A stretch of DNA of 64,000 nt from Hyaloscypha bicolor E (Eukaryota > Ascomycota > Leotiomycetes > Helotiales > Hyaloscyphaceae). Shown piece by piece: positions 50,941-64,000 of the stretch; the stretch's first letter is position 1, and each line of letters begins with the position of its first letter. A program made the position numbers and the translations under genes. Under the pieces are notes generated by a model. It was not told the origin of the DNA. It saw only the letters and a list, made by a program, of their open reading frames with translations, and searched no databases. The stretch covers positions 806,001 to 870,000 of the forward strand of contig NW_020194691.1 in assembly GCF_002865645.1 (NCBI RefSeq), written 5' to 3'.

Positions 50941-51921
50941 ATAGCTAAACTGCTTATATAATATAGCTATTCCACTATTATTCTATTAGTATCTATATTT
51001 CTAGCTATCTAGTAACTAGTAGCACTTATATTTAGTTAAGTAATCTAAGATAGAACTTTCTTTATACTTCTAGATATCTAGTTATCTATAGTATTTATAC
51101 TTATATTTAGTAAAAAGACTATAGCCTCTATAGTATTTAGTTAGAAGGCTTAAAGTAGAACCGTCTTGGCCCTTATATCTATTTAACTAGCTATAGTAAT
51201 TATTTCTATATTTATAATACCTTTACTTATATTTAGATAAGAATAATTAATTAAAGATATAATTATTTCTTTATAGAATACTTTATAATTAATATTCTAT
51301 TACTAGATAAGAATAGTAGTAAGGTTATTTATAGTACTCTCTTTTACTAGTAGGAATTACTTCCATATATATAAAGCTAATCTAACTAATACTGCCTCTA
51401 TAGTTAATACTTTATAGTTATAGTCTAAGGCTTCAACTATTATTCTTACTATTATAAGTAATTAAGGCAAGTGAATTAAGCTAGCTATTTCTATAACTAT
51501 TTTTAAGAAAGCCTATACCTAGAAGCTTAATATTATAATTATAGTCTCGAGACTAGATACTAGAGAAGTAATTCGCTAATTAGAAGATTTCGAAGAACCG
51601 GGCAAGAAACTATATTATAAGGAACCTTAATCTAGTCTTACTATTAATGAGATTATGAAATATAATAGTAAACCTATTTAGATTTCAATTTAAGATAGAA
51701 GTAATTAGAAAATTATAATAATAAATATTACTTATAACCTAATAGAAAAGAAGGTAAGGTTTTATATATTAAAGATTAAAGATATTTACCCTTATAACTA
51801 TAAGAGAACTTGTTTTAATATTAAAGATTACTTTTATAATACTTAAAAGAACTCTTCTCTAATACTTTATTTTTGCTTTCTAGAATAAGCTATTTCTGCT
51901 ATTTCTACTATTAAGCTCTAA

Positions 51922-53454
51922 ACCTCTATAGCAGTATCTTTTATACTTGCCTTTTATCTTTACTATAATAGACTAGTATCTAATAATGCAATTCTATTTA
52001 TATTATCTATTTAATATCTTAATATAATTAAAGCCTTAGTTATTTTTTTTATCTGCTTATTAAAATTTATAATTTTTTTCCAGGGCCTTCTATTAAGTTT
52101 TTAAGGTAATTCTTATTAGTAGTAAGTTTTCCTAATATTACTAATTAGATCTCTAATATATACTCTTTAATATTTAGCTCCTCTAAAAGCTTAAAGTTCT
52201 CTCTCGTTTATTTCTTTACTTGCTATTATAGCTTAGCCTGCTTCTAGAAATATAATTTCTTTTTTTCTTTAAATCTATTCTCGAGGTTATTAAACTTCTT
52301 TTAAGTATAGGGCTTTGCTCTTAAAGCTATTATTAAATTCTTTAACTCTTTACTTATATTAATTTTAATTTTTATAAATAGAGGAAGATTAGTATACGGG
52401 TAATAGTTTTATAACTTTATAGATTCGGATATATAATTTAGAGATAATTTAAATTATAGTAGACTATAAAATTTTCGTGGCCCTATAACTTCTAATATAG
52501 TATTTAAAGATAATTAAATTAAATAAGTATAAATAATATATTGCTCGAGGCTGAGTTCTTAATATTACTAAGTAATATAGATAGTAGAATAGAGGCCTAT
52601 ATTAGAATTACTTAGATATAGTCTGAGGCAAAAAAGTTGTAATATAGTATAGTAATTACTAATTCTAAGTTTGGGCTTCGGAGCCAGAACCGGCCTCTCT
52701 AAACCTATATAGTTAATACCTAGTCAAGTAATATTTATAAGTACTACTATAAGATTTATATTCTATAATAGTAATTCTCTATTTCTATATCTTATCTCTA
52801 TATTCTTGTCTTTATATTCTTATTTTTATATCCTTATTTTTATATTCTCTTAGATAAGATTATATATATAGCTAATAAAGGAAGTTAGTATTATATTGCT
52901 TTTAATAATTTTATATTATAATTTCCGGGCCGACCTATCTAAAAGATTATATTTGCAGAGCTAATAATATTCCTTCTAGTATAAGAGACTTAAATGCCGA
53001 ATAGACTATTTCTAGTTAATATATCTTAACTAGACTATAAAAATTTCTTAGAATTATTACTATAGTACTAGCGAGAATTCAAATACCCGAATATATATTC
53101 GGGATTACTTCTCCTGAATCTTATAAGTAATGTTTTATAATAGAGATAAATAAGGAAAGAATCCATCTAGAAAGAGAAGACCAAAAGGCAAAGCTTATAA
53201 TTTGATTCCTTTAAAGAGAAAAAGCTGGGCCCCGCTTTTATAAGAAAATGAAAAGGGGCGAGGGTCTAGTCAGGTTAAGAGATTTTTTCTTGGGGGAGCT
53301 TATAGTATAAGAGAATATAGAATTATCCGGTAGAATAAATAGTAGTAATAAGAGGTATAATTATAGGGGGATAGAGGTGAACCTTAAGAGGAAAAAACAC
53401 GAGACTATTAAAGCTTTAAGGACATTTATATAGGCGTTTATATCTATTATAATA
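51922..53454. other. Spacer, RIP-mutated left part, RIP-poor right part
   Basis: Contains a 12-13 bp minisatellite (52,776-52,850). From about 53,150 the sequence becomes much less RIP-mutated, with CCATCT, GCAAAG, GGGCCCCG and purine-rich runs such as GAAAAGGGGCGAGGG (about 53,250). No frame was followed and no RNA gene recognised. Confidence 0.45.
52776..52850. repeat. Minisatellite, 12-14 bp pyrimidine-rich unit
   Basis: About five copies of TCTATATTCTTGT / TTTTATATCCTTAT, the inverted orientation of the 17,119-17,246 family, in the spacer downstream of the giant fossil gene. Confidence 0.7.
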
Positions 53455-53540
53455 AGAAAAGCTAGTATAGTCGCTTGCAAAATCGGCTTTATTTCTTTAC
53501 CAAATTTTTTTTTTGGGAGTACAGACTACCTTACCTAATT
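53455..53540 (+). repeat. Inverted repeat, left copy (transposon-terminus-like)
   Basis: GCTAGTATAGTCGCTTGCAAAATCGGCTTTATTTC...AGTACAGACTACCTTACCTAAT. The reverse complement of 57,395-57,472 matches it, with identical core CTTGCAAAATCGG and flanking GCTAGTA, ATTTC and AGTA-AGACTA. This copy is scarcely RIP-mutated. The sequence type resembles DNA-transposon terminal inverted repeats. Confidence 0.6.
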
Positions 53541-53683
53541 TGGAGAGAAATGCAGTAGTACGGGCAATAGTTGCGCAATATTACAAGTATATTTGTATAA
53601 AGAAAGAGGAGGCAAAAGAATATCAAGTAAAGCTACTAGAATATTTCAGACTCACTAATATAGCATATTTACAAATTATATAA
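53477..53683 (+). pseudogene. Stop-free 68-codon frame, possible transposase N-terminus relic
   Basis: A + strand frame is open from 53,477 to a TAA at 53,681-53,683 without ATG. After the terminal-repeat-like start it reads 'NLERNAVVRAIVAQYYK', 'KKEEAKEYQVK' and 'RLTNIAYLQ'. The pattern (xxxAIxA...AAxxYxV...RL) is reminiscent of the helix-turn-helix start of Fot1/pogo-type transposases and sits where such a gene would begin relative to a terminal repeat. No downstream DDE domain is present: within 200 bp the minus-strand NLR gene begins. The match is weak and made by eye. Confidence 0.25.
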
Positions 53684-53853
53684 AAGCATTTAGTATTAAC
53701 TAGATAGTTACTATTTATAAAGATTAGCTCTCCCGAACCCCTCTTTATTAAAGTTAGAAAAATAAAAAGAATATAAATTAGTTAACTATTTTTATATCTC
53801 AGTTCTTAAACGCTAAGAGGAGTAGTATTAATCCGTTTCTTTATTAGCTATCG
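53684..53853. other. Short spacer upstream of the NLR stop codon
   Basis: Moderately RIP-mutated, no recognisable element; would be the 3' untranslated side of the minus-strand gene. Confidence 0.3.
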
Positions 53854-56798
<2,945 letters not shown>

Positions 56799-57394
56799 TA
56801 GATAGATCAAATCCGAGGAATCTCAGAAAGAAAGGCTTTTAGTAAATAATTATTACAAATTCGGCATTTATATGAGTTTATTTATTGAGTTGAAAATGGA
56901 GGTTAAAGAGGTTGAATTAAAGCTAGTACTTCTATTAATGTAATAGAATAGTAGGGTTAGCCTAATAATAATATAATAATAAATATTACTACCGGCAGGT
57001 AAAACCAGCCAATTACTAGCCAGCTACTATAACAGATCTTAATTTTATACTTTATAGATATATAATACTTAGCCTATCCGTTATCTTATATATAATTAAA
57101 CTATAACTTTAATTTAATTACTAATTACTTATCTTAATTACTATATAAACCCGTTCTGCCAGAATTATAATATAATATGGGAAGTCAGAAAAGCCAATTT
57201 AATTTCAAGTATTATAAGGAAAAAGAGACTAGTAAATAGTAGTACTATAGCTATTAAAATATAATTGATTTTCAATTTTTTAGTACTAATTATATCCCTA
57301 AATAACCTCTTTATTAAACTTTAAATGCAGTTTATTAGTTTTAGTAACTTACTTAACTTCAGGTATTTATTATATATACTATAGTATTATTAGC
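56799..57394. other. Upstream region of the NLR-like gene, RIP-mutated
   Basis: About 600 bp without a frame I could follow; would carry the promoter of the minus-strand gene. Some less-mutated patches (around 56,990-57,020 and 57,150-57,180). No clear control element. Confidence 0.4.
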
Positions 57395-57472
57395 TAATAT
57401 AGTCTATACTTAGAATCTTTTTTAAGGCGAAATAGAGCAAAACCGATTTTGCAAGTAATTATAGTACTAGCT
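57395..57472 (-). repeat. Inverted repeat, right copy (transposon-terminus-like)
   Basis: The reverse complement of 53,455-53,540: AGTATAGACTATA, GGCGAAATAGAG and AACCGATTTTGCAAG followed by TACTAGCTC on the + strand. It is more RIP-mutated than the left copy. No transposase-like frame is seen next to it. Confidence 0.6.
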
Positions 57473-57729
57473 CTCAATATTCTGCTATTACTCTACTAAT
57501 TAAAGGCATATAAGCTTTTTCTATATAAAAATTAATATATTAGTATATGAATATAATAGTTCTATATTTAGAAATCAGATTTATTCTTTCTCTAATTCAT
57601 ATAATAGGTAAACTACTAGGCTACTTTCTAGCTTATAGGGCTCTATAAAACCAGTCGGCATTTATATATAATAATATAGGAATTCAAACCGGCCCTTTTT
57701 TGAAATAGTATTAATTAGAGATATTAAAA
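57473..57729. other. Spacer
   Basis: RIP-mutated AT-rich DNA between the right inverted repeat and the next fossil frame; nothing recognised. Confidence 0.3.
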
Positions 57730-59110
57730 GATATATTTAATACTTAATAGATTATTAGTAATTATAATAAGCGCCTTACCTAATACTACCTCTATTGATT
57801 TAATAAAAATAATACCTGAATTCTTTAAAAAGTTTAAGGAAGAAGTAGAATATAATTCTTAGATAATATCTATAATAGAAACTTTCTATATAGCTAAGTC
57901 TATTCAGGCAAACCAAATACTAACCTGAGATAATATTTATATTATATTCTTCTTATAGCTTATATTAGTAGAATATATTATATTTCCTGGAACTTTTATT
58001 TCTCTTAAAACTTTGCAAACTCTTATAGATAGTACTAGTAGAAGAATTATTTAATATATATTTAAGAAGGAACTTCTAGTAATTTTAGAAGCCTATTACC
58101 TTTTTGGAATAGTTAGAATAAGCTAGTTATAGTATAAATAGCAGAATAATACTATTTAGCTAATTAGAAATATATTTTTATAAGTTTCCTAAGATTATTA
58201 TAAAAGACGAAGTACTAACTAGATAATTTAAAGATCTGGGCTACTTTATTTACTTACCGGCCTTATTACTACTCTTATTAATATCTATATTACTTAAAAT
58301 AGATACTAGTTCGTTATTATTAAGATTATAATTATTATAATTAGTTTATATACTAGAAATATAACTATATTATATTTGGTTTATAACTACTAGATTTTAA
58401 AGAAAATAAAAATAATTCGGGATAGAGTATTAGCTAAGCGGAATTAGACTTAGAAGTACTTTTAGGTAAAGACAGAGCTTTAGTAAGTTCTTTGAAATAT
58501 TATAAAAAGAGGTACCTTACTAGTTTAAATTGAATTAGAGTTTAGTTTTTATTATAAATTATAATAATAAATCAAGAAATAACTAGTTATTTATATATAA
58601 TATTAGATATTATATTTCGGGCTTATTTATTTCTGGTAATTCTGCTTCAAACTCTTACTATAGCCGGCTTCTGAAATATATAAAGTAAAGTAATACTATA
58701 AAGTTATTTAAAGGTATTTATATAATAGCCTGACTATATTTATTCAAATTTTATTAGTTATATTTATATACTTTTATAAAAAAGATAGCAGAGCCAGATT
58801 AGCTAGCGGATTCTATTCTGGTATCTTTATATTTTAGAAGAACTGAAATTATATTACTAATATAAGTTATAGCTATCTTGAGACTAGAGAACTAGACTAA
58901 TATTAAATAAATAAGTAAATTTACTAATACTAAAATTCGAATATATTAGTAAGTAACGAATTTAGTAATTAAAAAAGCTTATTATAGATAGTATATTTAA
59001 GGGACTTCTGCTATATTTGTTTCTTAAATAGAACTAAATAATTAAGCTTTTCAAGATATATTTACGGGTACTATTACTTTATTTCTTTTAAAATAAAATC
59101 CAACTTATTT
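57730..59110 (+). pseudogene. RIP-inactivated gene of about 460 codons, family not recognised
   Basis: A + strand frame runs from about 57,730 to 59,110 without frameshift. The N-terminal 150 codons are well preserved ('ALPNTTSIDLIKIIPEFFKK' at 57,770-57,830, 'FISLKTLQTLIDSTSRRII' at about 57,990). The middle is Ile/Gln-rich with more stops. Near the end 'LRDFCYICFLNRTKQLSFSR' (about 59,000-59,055) has two Cys spaced CX2C followed by Tyr codons that could have been Cys or His, a possible zinc-binding tail. A start at one of the ATA codons near 57,740 is likely. No family match. Confidence 0.48.
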
Positions 59111-59189
59111 TTTATATTACTATATTTTCTATTTTAATTATATCTTTTCTTTATTAAAGGGCAAACTTTTTCTGCTTTATAAAAGCATT

Positions 59190-60170
59190 ACTAATAATAC
59201 TAATAATACTCGTAATAATAACTAGAATTCAAATCACGCTTATAATATCTATAATAGTATCTATTACTAATTTCTGGATATTTAAATTATTACTAGCGAG
59301 AATTATAGACTTTATATCTATAAAAGTACCTCTAAGCTCCTTAGTACTAAAACCTCGTTCTATAAGAGCATTCCTTAACTTAATAAATCCCATATTCTGG
59401 AAAATAATATTTATAAGAGAAAGTATAATAGTAATACTTCCGATTTATAAGATATTTATAATACTAGTAATACTAAAGATTTCTTCTAGTTTAATCTCTA
59501 TAATAGCTATTAAGTAAGTAACTTATAATATAAGGCTAGCTCTAATTATTACTAGAACTTTATAGCTATAGACTATATTAGTTTTAGTACTAGTATTAAT
59601 AATATATATAAATACTTCTCTAATTATTATAAAAACGCCGGTAATAATATAAATAAATATATATTATCCGAGTACTAGAAATAGATTATCTATAAGTATA
59701 ATAAAAAAATTATAATATAAATAAATAGTAGAAGGCAAATTACTACTTTAATTACTAAGTTACTTTTTATAAATTAGAAGAAGAAAGAAATATAATAGAC
59801 AGAAATGAATATACTAGTAATAGCTATAGTATAGGTAATATAAAGAAGAATAATAGTTCTGCTTTTTAGGATCTAAATAGAAAATAGTTGTCTTTTGGTA
59901 GTTATAAAGATATAGTAAACTTATTAAAAAATATAGGCAAAAAGAAAGACTTTAAAAATAGCTCAGAGAGAAATTAGTCTAGTAGACTTCTATTTCTATA
60001 TAGATTCTAAGAAAGTATATATAACCTAGAAAAGAGTTTAAGTACTAGTATTAAGAAAGACTCTAATCTAATTTATTTGCTTTAATTTTATAAAGCCAGA
60101 GATATTAGGCTTGCTATTATATTTTGGAAAGAGGAAGATATAGACCGGTATAATTAAAGCAGCTAGTAAA
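59190..60170 (+). pseudogene. RIP-inactivated Asn/Tyr/Ser-rich frame(s), unrecognised
   Basis: From about 59,190 to 59,790 one + strand frame is readable, very rich in Asn, Tyr, Ser and Lys ('SENYRLYIYKSTSKLLSTKT' near 59,295), with TAA/TAG stops. From about 59,770 to 60,160 a different + frame looks coding ('SFGSYKDIVNLLKNIGKKKDF' region, 59,895-59,955). The change of frame could be an intron, a frameshift or two adjacent genes. The Asn-rich composition suggests a disordered protein. Confidence 0.38.
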
Positions 60171-62699
60171 AAATTAATATAAAAGGCCTATTTCTATATA
60201 GCTCTACTTTCTATAAAACCTCTACTAATAATAGGTCCAAGAATTACTTCTATTTCCTAGTATAAACTAATTATTATATTATAGATAGAATGTTCTTTTA
60301 TATTTATAAAAATAGAATTATATATTAAGATACTAGAAAGAATTAGATATATATTATAATAATATAAAAAAGAAATATAATCTTACTCGAAATATATATT
60401 TATATTATCTAAACTAGTAATAACTTTACTAATAATTATAGTATTTATAGTAGATATTATACTATAAATTGTACTACTAATCTCAAAGAAGAGAATACTA
60501 CTAATTATAAGGTATTTAATCTCAAAAAAAGCATAATACTATCTAATAAATAGAATTATAATAATAGATTCTATAGGAAATCTAATACCGACCCAAGCCA
60601 ACTTCTTAATTTCTTCTAGGAATTCGAGAATAGGCCCTTATATATTAGTAGTAATTATAGTATTTAGTTCTGAAAGTTTATAATTAATTTGGGAAATATA
60701 GACTACTTTAAAAGGCCTTATTATAGAAAAGAGATCCTAAAGATAAACTAATATAAACTAATACCTATATCTAATTACTAATTAGTTTTTCAAATTATAT
60801 AGTTTCTTTTTTAGTAGTATTAAGATTAAGAAATAAGATTTTTTCGATATTAATAGATAATTATTAAAGGATTATATTTCCGGTAATATTCCCTATAATA
60901 CTAGCTTACTTAACTTTTAAAGCTATCTTTTCTGTCTTTTAATATATAATAAATAATTTAAAATAAGAGAATAAAACTTATAAAAGTATATAATAGGTAA
61001 GACTTAGAAAATTAAAGTAAAGTAAAATATAGAAGTAATTAAAGACAAATAAAGTTTATAGAAATTGAAATAGAGAATAAGTATAGAGAAGTAACCGGAA
61101 AGTTACTACTATAAAAGCTCTTTAGTAGGGCTTAGATACTCGCTAGAGGAAGTTGGGAGTTTTTAAAAGAAATAGAAAGCTAAAGATAATAGTAGATATC
61201 TAAAGTATCTATTACCTGGTATAAAGTGCCCTAGATTACTTATAATTAATTAATAGGCCAGATATTCGATATATAATCTTTAAAGAACTAATAGATAATA
61301 ACCTTATCTTATATTCAAATTATAGATCCTTATATACTCTTATTTTATATTCTTATTTTATACCCTAGCTATTTATTATAGCCTATTTCTATATAGAAGC
61401 TAACTAGGCCTCTAATATTATAAGGCGGAAATTCCGTTTTAGTTTCTACTAGTTCCTTAATTAGCTCTAGTAAATCTGGATATATATTTTAATATTATAA
61501 AGAATATTTCTTGCCCTAGTTTCTTATAAATTAAGGCTAGGTTTTTAATCTCTTATAAGTATTTATATATATAAACCGAAATACTTTTTTTATTATAATT
61601 GCTTCTAACTTTAGAGTTTTCAAAATTAGCAGAAAAGGAAATTTCAATTACTACTTTTTCTTCTTATAATTTAATATAATAAATTCGTAAATAAGTAAAG
61701 TTTAACCTAATAATAATAGTAAAAATATATAAAAGTATAATAATAAGGCCACTTTACCTCTTCTTACTATATCCGGAAACTAAGGCAAAGTTAAAGGTCT
61801 TTTATATTAAGTATAATAATTCTGAAGATAATAAAAGAGACTAGTAAAGAAGAATTACAGAAAGAGAACTTTATAGATCTCTTAGTACTTTTCTTACTAG
61901 AGCTAAATATAAGTATAGGCTATTTATAAACTATAAACTATTAATAAGGCTCTTAACTATTTATATTAAGTACTATATAAAACTGGATTTATATTATAAA
62001 GTTAATTAAATTAATTAAGTCTTTGGTTTTAGGAATAGTAATAAGAGATCTAGTAATATAATCTTAAGAATTATATATAAAAAGATTAAGGAAATTATCT
62101 CTAGTAAAGTAATTATTATAGAGAATATATTTCTAAATACGGATATAATTAAAATAGTTAGTATAAATAGTAAATAGAGAAAGTAGTATTTATAAAACTA
62201 GTAAAGATTAGCTTTAGTAAATTAATAGGCAGACTAAATAAGGGCTTAGTTTTTATACTTCTTATATTTCTTTTTAGAATATTTGAAAATTTCCTTTATT
62301 ATATTATATTATAGTAATATCTTAGTATAATTATAATATAGAAGGCGCAGTAATTACTAATATAGCTTTTATTAAAGTTAAAGTAAAATATATTTTATTT
62401 CTTAATATTATTTCCTGTTTTATTCTTTAATAAGTAATAATTCATACTGGCAAATAGTTTTAGCTTATAAAGTAATATTAAATTATAAGCCCTATATATA
62501 GCTTATATAGTAATAAGAAGCTGAAATTAATTCTAGTATAATTACGGGACCTGAAATTAATTATTAGTAGTTCTTACTACCTCCTATATCTTTACTAATT
62601 TTAGATAATAGCCTTAAAAATATCTTAAATTAGCTACTATTTTTAGACTAGGCACTTCTACTAAAACCGCTAACTTTCTTACTTATTAAGGACTTATCT
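60171..62699. other. AT-rich RIP-mutated DNA with a short minisatellite
   Basis: No frame was followed with confidence. It contains a 39-bp member of the 12-13 bp minisatellite family at 61,328-61,366 (CTTATTTTATATTCTTATTTTATA). Confidence 0.4.
61328..61366. repeat. Minisatellite, short array of the 12-13 bp family
   Basis: About three copies of TCTTATTTTATA; same family and orientation as 44,386-44,455 and 52,776-52,850. Confidence 0.5.
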
Positions 62700-64000
62700 C
62701 ATTTTTCTAATTTTTCTTTAATAGCTAGTCTCTATTTATAATTTTACCCCTATATATTCTTCTATTAAGGCTAATAAGAACTACTAATCTCTCTTTACAA
62801 ATTCTTTTTCTGAGAAAATATAATCCTATATAATATAAGTAGAGCTATTAGATATTAACTTCGGCTATATCTTCTCTAATAATTCTATATATTACTATAT
62901 CGAGATCTCAATTCTACTGGCCTTTCTATTAAAAAGTATTATAAGAATACCAGATATATCTAAATAAAAAATAAATAATTTATTAAGCCCGAAGTTCCGG
63001 GAAGAATAATTATTAGAGAAGTATAAGCAAGGAACTAAGAAGAAATAAGCCAAAGATTTAGTAAGTATAGATACTAGCTATATTTTATAGAAGTAGCTAA
63101 TAATATTATAAAAAATTAAAACCAGAGTCCGGATAGTAAAATTTATTCTAAGAGGCATAAATTTTAGCTATAGCCTTATTATTCTTATTATATTTTTAAT
63201 AACTTTCTTGATCTTTAATATAATAAAACATTTAGTACTATAAAACAGCTTCTTACCTTAGGCTTAAAGGCAGAAGATATAGCTACAAATTACTATCTTA
63301 GTAATTACTTATATATTATTAGTATTTTATTTATTAATTTTCTAGAGTTATTAGAGAGGGAACTATAGAAAAGCAAAAAAGATTACTATTTATTTTATAC
63401 TTTTTATAATAGAATTCTTTATCTTTAGTATTATTATATAGGCTATTATAGCTATTATTTTTTACTAGTCTAAGAACTCTAGCTATAATAAGAATATATA
63501 AGACTAGTTATATATTAATAATAATAGAAAGAAGCTATTTTAAGAAGAAATAGATTATATACTAGTTTATAAAATATAGGTAAGCTATTTCTTAAATATC
63601 CTCTAAGCTTAACTAATAAATATTATAGAATTAGTCTTTAGTTTACTACTTTATCGAAATTATTCTGAAATATATTATAGTTATTCTATATAGTATAGTA
63701 TTCTATAAATATTACTTTAAGTAATACTTATATAAGTCTATAAATATCCGAGATTATACTTATTCTAATTTTTACTTTACCTAACTCTGCTCTTAATTTA
63801 TATTAAATACATCCGGCTTTAATTATATATCTCTATTCTATTCTATATATACTAAGTCCGCCTATAATAATGGCCCAAATTCCAAAGAAGGATTTGCTAG
63901 TACCTAGTTCATTAAAGCCAAGTCAAACTCGGCTCTTAATACTAAGTTATTTGCTCCCTAATCTCTCCCTATTAATATCTAATCCTCTATATCTAAGATT
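62700..64000 (+). pseudogene. RIP-inactivated gene running off the window, Ser/Pro-rich C-terminal part
   Basis: A + strand frame is continuous from about 62,700 to the last base without frameshift. Clear coding pieces: 'KPEVPGRIIIREV' (62,985-63,025), 'EEISQRFSKYRYQLYFIEVA' (about 63,040-63,090), 'LLTLGLKAEDIATNYYLSNY' (63,250-63,310). The stretch from about 63,780 to the end is much less mutated, nearly stop-free and Ser/Pro/Leu-rich ('LVPSSLKPSQTRLLI'), fitting a Pro/Ser/Thr-rich disordered region in which CCA codons became CTA. The end lies beyond the window and the family is not recognised. Confidence 0.5.

Larger units (their letters stand above)
44491..51921 (+). pseudogene. Giant RIP-inactivated gene, about 2,477 codons in one frame
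   Basis: A surviving ATG at 44,491 (TTTAAATGAAATT) opens a frame that I followed to TAA at 51,919-51,921 without a single frameshift; interruptions are TAA/TAG and a few TGA. Parts in order: a Gln/Tyr/Leu-rich N-terminal third (about 45,000-46,050) whose composition fits a Pro/Gln/His/Thr-rich disordered region after RIP; 28 pentapeptide repeats (46,051-46,470); a long region including a second in-frame ATG at 47,467 and a well-preserved stretch at 47,850-48,020 ('YKRSLLFSDIIVWFRRIKDLS', 'ISRKGVLYLITLI'); more unrecognised sequence to 50,180; two full ~105-residue repeats plus a third partial (50,191-50,940); and a C-terminal part with 'GKKLYYKEP' and 'KRTCFNIKDYFYN' (51,600-51,830). It could be two genes split near 47,467. 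Family and function unknown. Confidence 0.6.

Noticed and set aside
53500..53520. Poly-T run as a Pol III terminator or the poly-A tail of a retroposed element
   Set aside because: It lies inside the inverted-repeat-like segment and its counterpart at 57.4 kb has a shorter run; there are no Pol III promoter boxes or tail-adjacent target duplication.

Overview
This is a gene-dead, very A+T-rich block from a filamentous ascomycete fungus (genus not determinable from the sequence). CpA and TpG are nearly absent over most of the 64 kb, TpA is in large excess, and every reading frame is peppered with TAA/TAG. This is the footprint of repeat-induced point mutation (RIP), C-to-T in CpA on either strand. 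CAA, CAG and TGG become stops and ATG becomes ATA, which is why almost no ATG-to-stop frame reaches 60 codons.

Once the expected TAA/TAG/ATA products are tolerated, long single frames can be followed by hand with no frameshift for hundreds to thousands of codons, nearly all on the + strand: about 0.25-1.6, 6.9-8.3, 11.0-12.5, 12.7-14.2, 14.7-16.1, 19.2-20.2, 23.1-24.66 (continuing 31.64-31.94), 32.75-35.07, 37.7-39.3, 41.15-41.96, 42.3-44.4, 44.49-51.92 (about 2,477 codons in one frame), 57.7-59.1, 59.2-60.2 and 62.7-64.0 kb. I do not recognise the families of these proteins. Several contain in-frame amino-acid repeats. The gaps hold AT-rich spacer and minisatellites, including a 12-13 bp A/T-rich unit that recurs at five places.

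Two units are recognisable. (1) A complete Ty3/Gypsy chromovirus, 24,666-31,637: two 303-bp LTRs, a 5-bp target duplication CTATA, Gag with a zinc-knuckle relic, protease, reverse transcriptase, RNase H, integrase and chromodomain, plus an extra frame before the 3' LTR. It sits inside a lysine-rich fossil gene whose frame resumes exactly on the other side. (2) A minus-strand HET-NACHT-ankyrin gene, 56,798 to 53,854, a fungal NLR-like gene of the heterokaryon-incompatibility type. Its HET and NACHT parts are heavily mutated and its ankyrin end is nearly clean. It lies between two inverted copies of a short terminal-repeat-like sequence.

Patches that largely escaped RIP are 22,732-22,900 (flanked by an 11-bp direct repeat), about 31,100-31,637 (ending exactly at the LTR border) and about 53,200-54,300. 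I found no intact protein-coding gene, rRNA, tRNA or CRISPR array. All coordinates of fossil frames come from hand translation; ends are approximate unless stated.
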